Shown: positions 20,049 through 32,000 of the stretch, in pieces
How the letters are laid out: each line of letters opens with the position of its first letter
Position numbering within the stretch: the first letter of the stretch is position 1
Source of the DNA: Elusimicrobiota bacterium
Lineage (GTDB): Bacteria; Elusimicrobiota; Elusimicrobia; UBA1565; UBA9628
DNA: 64,000 nucleotides
Direction of reading: 5' to 3'
NCBI GenBank assembly: GCA_023213235.1
Contig: CP096137.1
Location: 259,587-323,586 of the forward strand
The notes under the pieces: model-generated
What the model saw: only the letters and a program-made list of their open reading frames with translations
Databases searched by the model: none
Told to the model about the DNA's origin: nothing
Program-made: the position numbers and the translations under genes

Positions 20049-20438
20049 ATGCTGAACATTGGCGTGCGCAACGGATTTCGCTCGGCCTCGACTTGCCATC
20101 GACGGGACAGAGGGGTTCGATGGTCGGCGGGGCCGGGCCTGTTTTTGGCCCTCCTGCTGTGTTCCGCGGGGGCCTGGGCGGAAGCCCCGGTCGGCCTCGA
20201 CGCCGTCGGCGTCGATCCCCGCGCGGCGGTCTCCAACGACTGGGGCCTCGACGTCCGCGACGCGGACGGCCGGCCGGTCACCCAGGAGAAGGTCCTCGCC
20301 GACCTGAAGGCCGCGGCGGTCAAGCGCGCCGGGGCCGGCGCCTACGCGTCCTCCCTGCCTAAGGCCAAGGCCGTCCTGTCCGCGCTCGAGCTTCTGGCCG
20401 AAGCCGCGGCCGCGTTCCGGCTGGTGGGGGAATGCTGA
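20049..20438 (+). CDS. Small exported protein directly behind the riboswitch
   Basis: A 129-residue protein with a long basic N-terminus and a clear signal segment (GPGLFLALLLCSAGAWAEA), then a mature part of about 85 residues (APVGLDAVGVDPRAAVSNDW, VTQEKVLADLKAAAVKRAG, AKAVLSALELLAEAAAAF). No family recognised. ATG 20049 has no purine-rich ribosome site, which would fit a start controlled by the riboswitch fold ten bases upstream. The signal segment could also be reached from a later, unrecognised start. It overlaps the next small gene by a few bases. Confidence 0.6.
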   Translation: MLNIGVRNGFRSASTCHRRDRGVRWSAGPGLFLALLLCSAGAWAEAPVGLDAVGVDPRAAVSNDWGLDVRDADGRPVTQEKVLADLKAAAVKRAGAGAYASSLPKAKAVLSALELLAEAAAAFRLVGEC

Positions 20439-20608
20439 CCCTTCCCGAACTCCTGCCGTCCTTGCCGGGCGGCAAGCCGCGTGTGGCGATCCTCATGACC
20501 GCCCTGCTGGCCATGGCTGCCGCGACCGTCACCTACTGTTGTCGGGCCTCGACCCGCCTCGATTTCGTCCGCTCTCCGCAGAGCTCCATCGAAGTTCTCC
20601 GCTGTTAA
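20432..20608 (+). CDS. Small single-pass membrane protein (58 residues)
   Basis: ATG 20432 is preceded by GGTGGGGGA and overlaps the previous stop. The product has a Pro/Leu N-terminus (MLTLPELLPSLPGGKPRV), one membrane helix (AILMTALLAMAAATVTY), a CC pair just after it, and a short hydrophilic tail ending SIEVLRC. It has no known relatives that I recognise. The tight coupling and hydrophobic core support it as a real gene, but its size leaves doubt. Confidence 0.45.
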   Translation: MLTLPELLPSLPGGKPRVAILMTALLAMAAATVTYCCRASTRLDFVRSPQSSIEVLRC

Positions 20609-20735
20609 GCTCCCGCCAACCCCCTTCTCCATGGTCCTCATGGGGAACTCCAAAAATGACTCAGCCGTAGGACCGTCCGGCGGTAACAAATCCGTCACCC
20701 GGTCCCAGCCATACGACCGCACTATAGAGGGTCTA

Positions 20736-21569
20736 ATGCACTCCCTGGAGCGGGCCGTGCCTTCTTATTACGCGCGCGCGCGAAATCGCGCCATGCCTTC
20801 ATTGGCGTGGCTCGGCTTGGCGTGCGCCCTGCTGGCTCTGCCCGCCCTTTCTATATACGCGCGCGCGCAGGCGCCCGCGCACCGGGCGCCCGGCTCCGAG
20901 TACCCGGTCGGCAACGCGCGAGAGCTGGTCGCCGCTCTGCGCAGCGCGGACCCCGACGCCCAGAAGGCCTCCCGCGCCGCCTTGGCTCGAGCCGACAAAG
21001 CCATGATCGCGGACTTGCTGACCTACGGCGTCGGATCGCGGCGCGACGTCGGCCTGAAAGTCGTTCTGCGCATGGGCCGCCCGGCCATCCCCGCGGCCTT
21101 CGAATTGTTGGACGACGAAAAGGCCGGAGCCGCCGCCGGCGGGGTGCTGTTTCAACTGCTCACCGCCCAGGACCGAGATCGCCTGCCCGCCATCGCGGCG
21201 TGCGCGACGGCCAACCCGCGGGCCGGCGTGTCCTGCGCGATGACCGCTTTCAAGATCGCCGCTCCCGGGGCGGCCGCGCACGCCGGCGCGTTGGGCGGCT
21301 GCGCCCGCGCCGGCGCCGACGAAGCCCGGGTCTACTGCACCGCCGCTCTCGGCCGCCTCGGCGCCGGGGCCTCGGCGGCGCTCTCGGACCTGCTTGCCGC
21401 GCTCAAGGACGCGAACCCCGGCGTGCGCGCCGAAGCCGCCCAGGCTCTGGGCGCGGCCGGCAAGGGTTCGCCGAAGGCCGTGGCGGCTCTCAAGGTCGCG
21501 GCCGCCGACTCCTCGCCCGTGGTCGCCAAGCGGGCCAAGGCCGCTCTGAAGAGGCTGACGGGTGCTTAA
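20736..21569 (+). CDS. Exported HEAT-repeat protein upstream of giant gene
   Basis: A 277-residue protein from ATG 20736, chosen because AGAGGG lies just upstream and a signal segment follows (SLAWLGLACALLALPALSIYARAQ). The mature part is a row of HEAT/PBS-lyase-type helical repeats, clearest at the C-terminus (ARVYCTAALGRLGAGASAAL, LLAALKDANPGVRAEAAQAL, AVAALKVAAADSSPVVAKRA). HEAT arrays bind proteins. Its stop overlaps the GTG start of the giant gene by eight bases, so the two are translationally coupled, and a similar exported HEAT protein follows the giant gene. A partner, chaperone or anchoring role for the giant protein is an inference. In-frame ATG codons also lie further upstream, at 20631 and 20640. 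Confidence 0.8.
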   Translation: MHSLERAVPSYYARARNRAMPSLAWLGLACALLALPALSIYARAQAPAHRAPGSEYPVGNARELVAALRSADPDAQKASRAALARADKAMIADLLTYGVGSRRDVGLKVVLRMGRPAIPAAFELLDDEKAGAAAGGVLFQLLTAQDRDRLPAIAACATANPRAGVSCAMTAFKIAAPGAAAHAGALGGCARAGADEARVYCTAALGRLGAGASAALSDLLAALKDANPGVRAEAAQALGAAGKGSPKAVAALKVAAADSSPVVAKRAKAALKRLTGA

Positions 21570-23070
21570 GGCTCCCGCCCGCCGGGCCCTCGCGGCGGCC
21601 GCGCTGACGGCTCTCACGAGCCTTTGGCCGCAGCACAGCGCCGACGCGGCCACGCGAACGCTCGGCACCGGCGGCGCCAACACGGCCTACGTGGGTCAGC
21701 GCAACGTGCTCTTCATCCCCGGCCGCGGCTACTGGGCGTTCTTCAAATCCACGAACTCGGACCGCGTCGTCTGGCGCTGGTCGCTGGACGGCCAGGACTG
21801 GTCCGCCAAGGACGACAGCGGCAACTGGACGACTCAAGCCGACGCGATCCCGTTCCTGCAGACCGCCCCCAACGCCGCCTGGTCCTTCGCCAGCATCTGG
21901 TATGCGCCCGACCTCAACCGCATCTATGTGTCCGCCGCCGACGCGCTCGGCGTTCAGGGCGGCGGCGGCGGCTCCACGACCAACGGCCGCACGGGCGACA
22001 CCAGCGGCGACCTGATGTTCATCCGCTGGGGTACGCCCCAGGCCGACGGCTCTATCGTCTGGAACTCGACGATCCGCCAACAGCGCATGACTGTGCGCGC
22101 CAACGCCTGTCAGAACGTCAGCAACGGCGGCAACCAGACCTGGGACCCCCTCGCGCGGCACTCCGCGCTCATCGTCTATTCCTCCGGCACGACGGCCTCC
22201 TCGCGCTTCGTCGCCGTCGCGGCCGACACGAACCGCAACAACGGCGGCGTCTACGACGGCGGAGGTTCGATCGTCACCACGAACCTGACCATCGACGTGA
22301 CGGGCTACCATGACACCGGCGGCGTCGCGCCCATCAACGTCTACACCTACTGTCATGAGACGACCGGCGCGAACTCCGACAGCACGCTCGACATCGTCGC
22401 CGCGCCCACGCTGACGCCCTCACGGGACGGCGCGAACGGCCGGGTCATCCTTATCTCGCGCAACGACAACTTGACCGTCGGCGGCGACTCCAACGCGGAC
22501 GCCGCCGTCGTCACTCTCGGCCACACGAGCCGCGACGTGACGGCCGTCGCCACCGACGCGAACATGAACGGCACCGTCTATCAGCTCACGGCGACCGATG
22601 AGAACGAGGGTTGGGGCGCCTCCTCGATCAACGAAGAGGGTACGAGCATCACTCACTTCACCTACATCAACCAGAACGGCGACCTGGCCTATCGCCGCCG
22701 CACCTCTCAGGGCGTGGTCACCGGCGCGTTCGACCTCGACACGCGCGGCACCTCCGGCGCGGGCGGCCTTCCTCTATACGAGCCGGCGATCTCGCTGACC
22801 AAGAAGAATCAGACCTGGGTCAACAACGATCTTTACATCGCCTATGTCAGCACCGGCCGCACCGAGCTCCACTATATGGCCTGCCGCTCGACCGCGACGG
22901 CGCTCGCCTCCGGCTGCGACACGACGCGCGTCTTCCGCACGGGCGTCGAGTTGAACAATCCCAAGCTCGGCTTCTGGGGCGAGCGCAACGAGCCGATGCC
23001 GATCATGTGGTCGGACGTCGACAAAGTCTACTTCGACAAGATCATCACCTCGACCTTCGCGATCCCGAGC
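21562..23070 (+). other. N-terminal head of the giant protein: signal peptide and propeller-like domain
   Basis: After the signal peptide come repeated strand motifs such as VLFIPGRGYWAFFKSTNSD, WSFASIWYAPDLNRIYVSA, LMFIRWGTPQADGSIVW, RVILISRNDNLTVGG and DLYIAYVSTGRTELHYM. They resemble the blades of BNR/sialidase-type beta-propellers, though no Asp-box consensus is strict. This is the only non-repetitive part of the N-terminal half and could be the ligand-binding tip. The fold call is an inference from strand periodicity. Confidence 0.5.
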
Positions 23071-26000
23071 GTGACCGTCGTCAGCACGGCTGCCGCCTAC
23101 AACGCCTTCCTGACCCAGCCGAACTACGACGTGATCATCACCGGCGCCAACTTCGAGTTCGTGACCGGCGTTTCGACGCCGACCCCGCGCTTCCAGATTC
23201 TGGCCAGCTCCGAGACGCAGGCCGACGTGACGGTCACCTCCGTCACCTATATAGGGAAAACCTCGATGCGGGCGTCGATCGTGCCCAGCACCAGCACGGT
23301 CAGGATTCAGTTCCAGCGCGAGTCGGACGGATTCGTCGAGCCGGAGATCTCGGTCGCGTCGATGGTCTACGCGGGCAACACCGTGGTGTCGGCGTACGTC
23401 AGAGCGTCCACGCAGGCTCAGGCCGGTCGCTACACGATCATTCTGACGAATCCTTCTTCCGGTACGGCGGTCTCGCCCCCGGCCGTCGATTTGGGCGCGA
23501 CTTTCTACATCACCGTCCCGACCGCCACGATCACGAGCCCCGGCCCGGGCAACAACCTCGGCTTCGCCGTCGTCACGGGCACCGTCGGCTTCAACAATGA
23601 AGGTCAGACCGTCATCAGCACCGCCGCGGTCCGCGTCACGCATGTCGCGACGGGCAAGGTCTGGAACGGCTCCGTAATGACGACCTCCGGCTTCGCCGAC
23701 GAGGAGGCGAAATGGAGGCCCGCCTCGCTGAGTCCGGCCGCCACCGCCTACAATTTCACGTTCGATACCTCTAACGTCGGCAACATCCCCGATGACGGCC
23801 CGTACGAGATCGCGGCGCGCGCGCAGACGCGCGATGGCGGTATCGGAGATCCTTATAATCCGGCCATGATTAGCACGGTCGGGATCAATCTCGATCGCTT
23901 CGCGCCCACCGCGACGATGGTCGCGCCGTATCCTCCTCCGACGGTCACCGCCGCGACGAACTCGATCACCGCGATCAGCTTTCAGTTTGCCGACGCGGGC
24001 ACCGGCGTGATCGTCAGCAGCATCATGATCCAGGACATCGGGATGCCGACGGGCGCTCCTAATACGTGGATCGCTTTCACGACGGCCGGAGCCCTAGGCC
24101 TTCCGGATGAGCAGATCTGGCTCGCGACGACCACGGCGGATGCGTCTCGGTCGATTTTCGGGACCGGTCAAGTCGGCGCGGTCAACATGCTGATCAACAA
24201 TGCGACTTCGATCAAGCTCCCGCAGTGGGAAAACGGACGTAAGTACGCGATTTCCGCTTACTCAAGGGATGCCGCGAGCCGGTTCGTCAATACGTCCACG
24301 TCGGGTACCAGCGCCTACACGATATTCGTTTACGACACCCAGATTCCGACCGTGACCGTGGTCTCGCCGATCGGCCTGGCGTCGAGTTCCGGCACCGCAA
24401 CCTGGGTGACCTCCTTCAGCAGCGTCACCGGCAAGATCCAGGACAACGTCTCGGACTCGCTCGATCAGCAGTTCATCCACGTCCGCATCGCCCGCCTGGC
24501 ACCGGGCGCGGCGGAGACCGTGGAACGCTGGTTCGACCCGAACACGCTCGACTTCGACAACACCTCCCTGACCGGGCTGACGGCGTACAAGAACCTGCCC
24601 GGACAGACTTTGACCGCGCCGAACGCGCAGGACAACTGGGCGTGGGACTTCAGCAGCGCGATCAATAAGTTCGATGACGGCCGCACCTACCGCATCGAGG
24701 TGTACGCCAACGACGGCGCCGGCAACTCGACGGGCACGGCCGTGTCGCCGGCCCACAGGTACTATCTCCGCCTCGACAAGAACGCCCCGTCCTTCACCTC
24801 GATCGTCATCAGCACGGGCGGTCCGTTCGACAACACCAGCTCGGTGCTTCCCAACACCCTGACGGTCGGCATGTACGGCTCGAGCAATCCGCTGACGACT
24901 ATCCGGGCGAACATCACCGACGGCACCGGATCCGGCATCACGAGCGTCCAGTACTCGCTGCGCTTCGACGGCGCCAACGGTGGCTTCCACTTCGTCCCGA
25001 CCGACCCGTCTTCTTGGGTGTTTCAGGGCGCCCCTACCTACGTCAACGCGACCTCGTCGACGACGCCCCAGTTCGCGGTCTCGATCACGTCCTCCGTGCC
25101 GTGGCTCGATTCCCAGAACTACTTCCTCTCTTACATAGTGACCGACCTCGCCGGAAACACCACGACCTACTACTGGGACTTCCGGTTCGACCGGTCCCCG
25201 CCGACGTTGAGCAACATCATGAAGATCGGTACGTACTCGATCTCGTCGGGTACGTTCCGCGATCCCAATCAACTGCCGAGCGTCATCGACGGCATCGTCA
25301 AGGACGAGATCGACGGGCAGCAGAACGCCGGCGTGCAGAGCGTCAGCGTCGGCGTGCAGCGCATGAGCGACGGGTTCTGGTACCGCAGCCCGCTGATCCC
25401 GCGTTGGACGGCGACGCGCAATGATCCTGCCGCGACGCTGGGCGGCGGGAATTCGTGGTCGCTGCCGATCGGCGGCGGCGCGGGGCTGTTCTGGGATAAT
25501 AAATCGACCGAGACGTTCGCTCTCTACGTGTGGACGAAGGATAACGTCGTCGCTCCGTTCGATAACGCGACTTCCTCGACGAGCCTTGTCACCGCGCTCA
25601 AGGGCGTGTTCAAGTGGGAGGTCCAGGCGCCGAGCTCGACGTTGACCTCGCCCTCGACGGTCGGCAACAACGTGTGGTTCTCGTCGCACGTTCCGTTCAA
25701 TCTGCCGCGAATCGCCGGCACGGCGTTCGATCAGCCCTCTAGCGGTCCGGGCGCCGGCGGCGACGCCTCCTGCAGCATGCCCGGCGCCAGCGGCTGGCCC
25801 GGCGGGTCCTACAACATCTGCGCCGAGCAGGTGGAAATCCAAGATACCGCGAACGGCAAATGCTGGGACGGTTCGGCCTTCAACGCCACCTGCGGAGACG
25901 TGAACGCGTACCGGGCGATGACGGTGTTCCAGTCGAGCTACACGTACGACACGCAGATCGGCGTGCCGGGCGGCCTGTGGGAGTCGTTCACACCCGGCGG

Positions 26001-29000
26001 ACAGTACCGCATCCGCATGCGCGGCAAAGACTCGGCGGTCACGGCCTCCGGCATTTGGGACCCGAACACCGAGGACCCGGGCACTCCGACGGACTGCAAC
26101 TCCGTGGCGCCCGGCAGCTACAACATCCGCTGCATCCGGGTCGACAAGACCGCGCCCGCGACCGTCGTCACGAATCCCGTCCACAACAGCGACATCACCG
26201 CTCCCGTCTCGACCTTTGACGGCACCGCCACCGACAGCGGCTCCGGCCTCGGCAAGACGTTCATCATGATCTGTCAGGACCTCGCGGGCGCGCCCGACCT
26301 CACGAAGTGTCTGACGGGCGACGGCACGCTCGCCCCGACGGCCGGCTCGACGTTCACGGGCCCGCCGAACTGGTTCGAGCGCCCCGGCGCGGCCTCCTGG
26401 AGCCTCAACACGAACGCGGTGACGGCGTGGACCGTCGGCGTGTTCTACCACGCGATCGTCCGCTCCACGGACAACGTCAACAACATGGAGCAGTGGAACG
26501 CCGGCGCGGCCAATAACACGAACCACGTCCGCTTCCGCATCGTCGCCCCCGGCGCGGGAGGCGTCATCACGAAGCCGTCGATCGCCGACACGACGTACCC
26601 GTTCTACACGCCGACGACGCTGACGACGATCTCGGGAACGGCGGTCGGCAACACGCACTCGCAGATCCGCATTCGGGAGACGGACAACAACCTCTACTAC
26701 GACAACAACGCCCCCGGCGCGGGCTGGATCGCGGTCAGCACCTGGATCACGAGCCCGACGGGCGCCCTGATCAGCGTCGTGGGCCGCGACTGGCTGCACG
26801 CCTTCGGCGGCTCGTGGCGCGTCAACCAGAACTACACGGTCGAGCAGCGCGTCTGCAACAGCGTCGAGGCCGGCTGCTCCGGCGTGCTACCCGGCAGCGA
26901 GACCTTCGTCATCGACTCGTCGGCGCCCGTCAACTCGGTGACGAACCCGTCGCTCGCGGCGCATCGCGCCGGCACGATGGCCTCGCTGTCCGGCACGATC
27001 GCCGACCCCTCGGCCCCCGGTCAGCCGAACAGCCTCAACGCCTCGAGCCCGTACTTCCGCGTCGTGCGCATGAAGGACGCGCGCGAGTGGGCGATCAACG
27101 CGTCGACCTTCGTCGCGCCGCCCGGCGACAACCTGCTCGCCTCCGACCAGGGCGGCGGCCTGTTCACCTACACGACGACGTACCTGACGTCCGAGCTCAT
27201 GTTCGAGGACGGCTACCAGTACCGCGCCAACCTGACGGCCGCCGACAAGGCCGGCAACTCGGCGACCGGCGTCGGCGCGATCTTCCGCTACGACATCTCC
27301 CTGCCGACGGCCGCAATGACGGTGCCGATCCCGACCGTCGTCATCAACACTTTGCCGACCATCTCGGGCACCGCGCGAGACCCGAACCCCAAGCTCGGCG
27401 ACTCCAACAGCTCGCCGTCCGGCATGGCGGCCGTCGAGGTCCTGATCCAGCGCCAGTTCAACGGCTTCTACTTCAACGGCACGAACTTCGGCTCGGCCGT
27501 GCCCGTGTGGCTCAACTCGACGGGCTTCTACGAGTCGGCGCCCGGCGTCGCGACGTTTACGTACACGAACGCGAACCTCGACGCGTCGCTGCAGAGCGGC
27601 CTGTACACGATCGCCGTGCGCGCGCGCGACGTGGCCGGCAACACCCAGACCCAGTTCACGGCGGCCAACTCGTCGTTCACGATCACGGTCGACAAGGACG
27701 CCCCGACGATCGCGATCTCGCAGCCGATCCTGCCTGCGTACACGCCGGCGGCGGCCTCCGCGCTCGGCATCCAGGGCACGGCCGCCGACCCGCTCATCAA
27801 CGGGACCTCGTCGAACCTTCTCGCGGGCGGCGTGGACGTCCTGCTCTGGCACGTGATCGGCCCGACGAGCTGGTACTGGACGGGCGGCGCGTTCTCGACG
27901 ACGCTGACGACGGTCAGCGCCAGCGGCACGAGCTGGTCGATGGGCCTCGTGCCCTCGCCCGCGCAGTACGCGGCGGGGGAGGCGGCGGCGACAAGGTCTA
28001 TTACACGATGGCGCGCGTCCATGACCAGTCGACCTACTCCGACGGCAGCCCGTCGGCGTCGACGGGCAACGTCAGCGCGTTCACGCCCGTGACCTCGTTC
28101 ATCGTCGACGGCACGGTGCCGGTCTCGACGGCGACCGGGATTACCGACGGCGGCTACGTCAACGCGCTGACGGTCCTCAACGGCACGCACAACGGCGCCA
28201 TGGCGGGCACCGACAAGGTCGAGATCCGCATCACGACCAACCCCGTCACCGGTCCGGACTGGACCGGTTCCTCTTATACCTTCACGACGCCCTACTGGAC
28301 GACGGCGACGCTGGCGGGCCTGAACTGGAGCTACTCCGACCTGACGGGGGCGTTCACCGACAACGAGCTTTATTTCATCTACGTCCGGGCCACGGACCTC
28401 GTCGGCAACGTGCAGTCGCCCGTGCCCGTCTACGGAGTCCGCTACGACGTGACGCCGCCGGCGCTGTCGATCCTGTTCCCGAACAGCCCGCCGGCCAACC
28501 CGGCCTACTCGAATAACGCCGAGTCCGTGCGCCCCAGCACTTACACGCACGGCCTCGTCTCGGACTCCGGTTCCGGCGCCTCGGGCATCGCGCAGGTCTG
28601 GCTCGGCATCTCCTCGGGCGCGGCGCAGAACGTCTGGTGGAACGAGGCCGCGCGCGACTTCACGACGAGCCAGGCGACGGTCGCGTGGTCGACGCAGACC
28701 TACGTTTCCGGCACGGCCTGGCAGTACTCGGTGCCCGAACTGCAGACCCGCCTGGCCGACGGCGTCAACTACTCGGTGTTCGTGTACGCGCGCGACATCG
28801 CGGGCAACACGGTCAACTTCTCGGTCGGCATGCTCCCGGGCGCTTCGGCGGCCGGGCAGACCCAGCCGTTCAAGTACGATGTGACGCGCCCGACGTCGAC
28901 GGTCGCCGTCCCCGTCAACGGGACCGCGGTCAACACCCTGACGGCGTTCTCCGGCTCCGGCACCGACGGCGGGTCGAACGCCTCGGGCGTCTTCCGCAAC

Positions 29001-32000
29001 TACATGGCGATCCGCCACGTCGACGGCGGCTCGGCGCCGATCGGCTGGTGGAACTGGGGCACGGGCGCGTTCGACAACGGCATCTCCGACCCGCCTCCGG
29101 CGCCTCCGTCGGCGGCCTGGACCCAGGTCTCGAGCACGACGGTCCAGGGGCTGAGTTCCCTGTCCTGGTCGACGGCCGTTCCCGCCGGCATGCTCGAATC
29201 GAGCGCGACCTATCGCGTCGTCTCCGCCGCGCTCGACAACGCGACGAACCTGCAGCAGGGCGCCACGCCCGTCGGCTCCGGCGCGGCGTTCCGCTACGAC
29301 GTCCAGATTCCGACGGCCGTCGTGGCGACTCCGGCCTACGGCGCCTACCTGAACGCCGCGACGCTCGGCCAACTCTCGGGCACGGCCAACGACGAACTGA
29401 CGGGCGCTTCCGGCCTGCAGGCCGTCCAGATCCTGCTCAAGATGGAGAACGACCAGGCGTACTGGAACGGCGGCACCGCCGGCACCCTGGCCGACTACGA
29501 TTCGACGCCCGGGACGAAGTACACGCAGTGGCGCACGGTGACGGGGACTTTCAACTGGACGCAGGCGTTCCCGCCGATGCCGGCGCCCTCGAAGAACTTC
29601 CGCGTCTGGGTGCGCGTGATAGACCGCGCCGGCAATATCAGCGCGACGCCGTCGAACGGCCAGCTCGACGCGAACCTCAACGCCGACGGCACGCCGGCGC
29701 GCATGTTCAACTACGACGACTCGCCGCCCGTCACCGCGGTCTCCTACCCCGCTCAGTTCGTCTCGTTCGTGCCGGCGACGATCACCGGGACGGCGCAGGA
29801 CACGCAGCTCGCGCTGAACCCGTCCGGCATCGTCGACGTCCGCCTGCGCATGACGCGCACGACGGGCGAGTACTGGAACCTCTTCACCTCGACCTGGAGC
29901 GCCACCCCGCTCGGCTTCTCGAACACGAGCCTGACGGGCATCAACCCGTGGACGTTCTCGAACTTCTCGGGCGCGTTCGTCGACGGCTACCGCTACGACG
30001 TCAACCCGCAGGGCGTCGACGCGGGCGGCAACGTCGAGAGCCCGTCGTTCTCGACGTACTCGTTCATCGTCGATCTGAGCACGCCCTCGAGCGCGATCCT
30101 GTGGCCCAACGGCGGCGCCTTCGTGAGCTCCGCGGCCGTCGTGATCCGCGGCGTCGCCGAGGACCGCTACTGCGGCCTGAACCCCGCGACCTGCAACGCC
30201 TCGCGCCAGTACGAGTCCGGCATGACGAGCACCATGGTGGCCGTCGCGGTCGCCGAGGTCGTCGTCTCGACGACGTGGTGGGACGGCGCGGCCTTCACGT
30301 CGGGCTCGCCCATCTTCCTGCCCGCGGTCTTCGTCGGGGCTTCCTCCGGCACGTGGACGTTCGCGATGCCGCCGAGCGCTCTGACCTCGACGAAGTACTA
30401 CAAGGCGGTCGTGCGCGCCAAGGACCTGGCCGGCAACATCGACGTCGTCACGTCGACGAACACCTTCGTCTACGACGCGGCCGCGCCCGTCGCCTACGCG
30501 ACGGCGCCGACCGGGTTCAACGGTCTCATCACGACGATCTACGGCACGGCCAAGGACGACATCCCCGACGTGCCGTCGGTCGTGCGCCTGACGATTCGTG
30601 AGACGGCTCCCGTTTCCCAGTACTGGAACGGCACCGGCTGGCAGATCGGCCCGGTCGAGCTCTCGTCGGGCGTCATCGGCTCGCTGATCACGGGGACGAC
30701 CTACGCCTGGTCGTTCGACGCGACCACGGTCAACTTCATCAACGCGGCGACCTACACGGTCACCGCGCGCGGCGTGGACGGGGCGGGCAACATCGAGGCG
30801 GCGCACGGCACGCCGGACATCGAGTTCTACCTCGAGGCCCCGACGCCGTCGCTCGTTCTGACCCAGCCGACGGCCCCCGACCTCAAGCACTACGGCCCGA
30901 ACTCCGCCGGCCCGGTGACGACGATCCTCGGCACCGGCCAGAACCTGCGGACGACGGCCGGCGTGCGCATCGCCCTGCAGCGCCTGACGGAGCCGACGAG
31001 CTACTGGTTCGAGCCGACGCAGTCCTGGGTCAACGACCCGGCGACGTTTACGCCCGTCAACGTCGCGGGCGGGACGCCGCAGACCTGGTCGCTGACTTTG
31101 ACCAACCCGTACGTCGTGTTCGACGCGTCGTACAGCCTGACGGCGACGCCGGTCAACAACGCCGGCCTGCTGGGCACCGCGGTCTCGCGCACGTTCGTCT
31201 TCGACCGCACGATCCCGCTCAACGGCATCACGAATCCGGCGTCCGCGCCCTGCCAGGGCGCCAACGCCTGCCTGAGCTCGTTGCCGACCATATCGGGCAC
31301 GGCCTCCGACCCCACAAGCACGACGCCGCCGTCGGTCACCGCGGCGGGCGTCAAGGTCCGCCTGAAGAACGCCGTCAGCGGCGAGTACTGGAACGGGACC
31401 GCGTTCGCGCCGGCGATCTCGGAGATGTCGATCGACCCGGGCGCCTTCTCCGGCGGCGGCCCCTTCGCCTGGAGCACGGCGACGTTGGCGGGCGCCGCGC
31501 TGCGCGACGGCGAGGACTACACGATCCTCGCTCACGCGGCCGACAAGGCGGCCAACGATCAGACCGTCGAGGCGCAGATGGCGGCGTTCACCTTCATCTA
31601 CGACACCTCGACGCCGACGGGCATGCTCAGCCAGCCCTCGTCGGGCCACGTTTACCTGAACCTGACCACGATCTCGGGCACGTCCGTCGACCCGGGCGGC
31701 GCGAACCCGAACAACAAGTTCTCCGGGGTCGAGCGCGTCGAGCTGCAGATCTTCAGCCCCGTCGACGGCGTCTGCTGGAGCAACGCGGCTTCACAGTTCA
31801 ACGTCGGCTGCCCGAACTTCTTCGTCGTGACCGGCACGACGCCGTGGTCGTACTCGAACGGCGCGCTCACCGGCGCGCTCGTCTCGGGCCAGCCGTACAC
31901 GTTGACCGCGCGCGCGATCGACTTCGCGGGCAACGTGCAGTCGCAGTTCAGCGTGCCGCTGTCGAGCCGCACGATGAGTGCCGACACGAACCGGCCGACG

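Noticed and set aside
19891..20060. Open frame of 56 codons with a strong AGGAGG site (ATG 19891)
   Set aside because: It runs through the promoter and the riboswitch landmarks and its product looks like a random basic peptide. The RNA explanation accounts for the conserved bases.
20631..20735. Longer N-terminus for the first HEAT protein, from starts near 20631 or 20640
   Set aside because: It would place about 35 polar residues before the signal segment. AGAGGG sits just before ATG 20736, which gives a better signal peptide.
20766..20876. Two CG-alternating stretches (possible Z-DNA) in the first HEAT gene
   Set aside because: They code for Tyr-Ala-Arg-Ala runs in a GC-rich gene. Nothing else points to a structural role.
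24262..26799. Long minus-strand open frames opposite the giant gene, also at 27528-31649, 32588-39037, 38877-43592 and 46915-51774
   Set aside because: They are rich in Arg, Val, Gly and Asp, as expected from the mirror of GC-rich third-position bias. No motif or start signal supports them.
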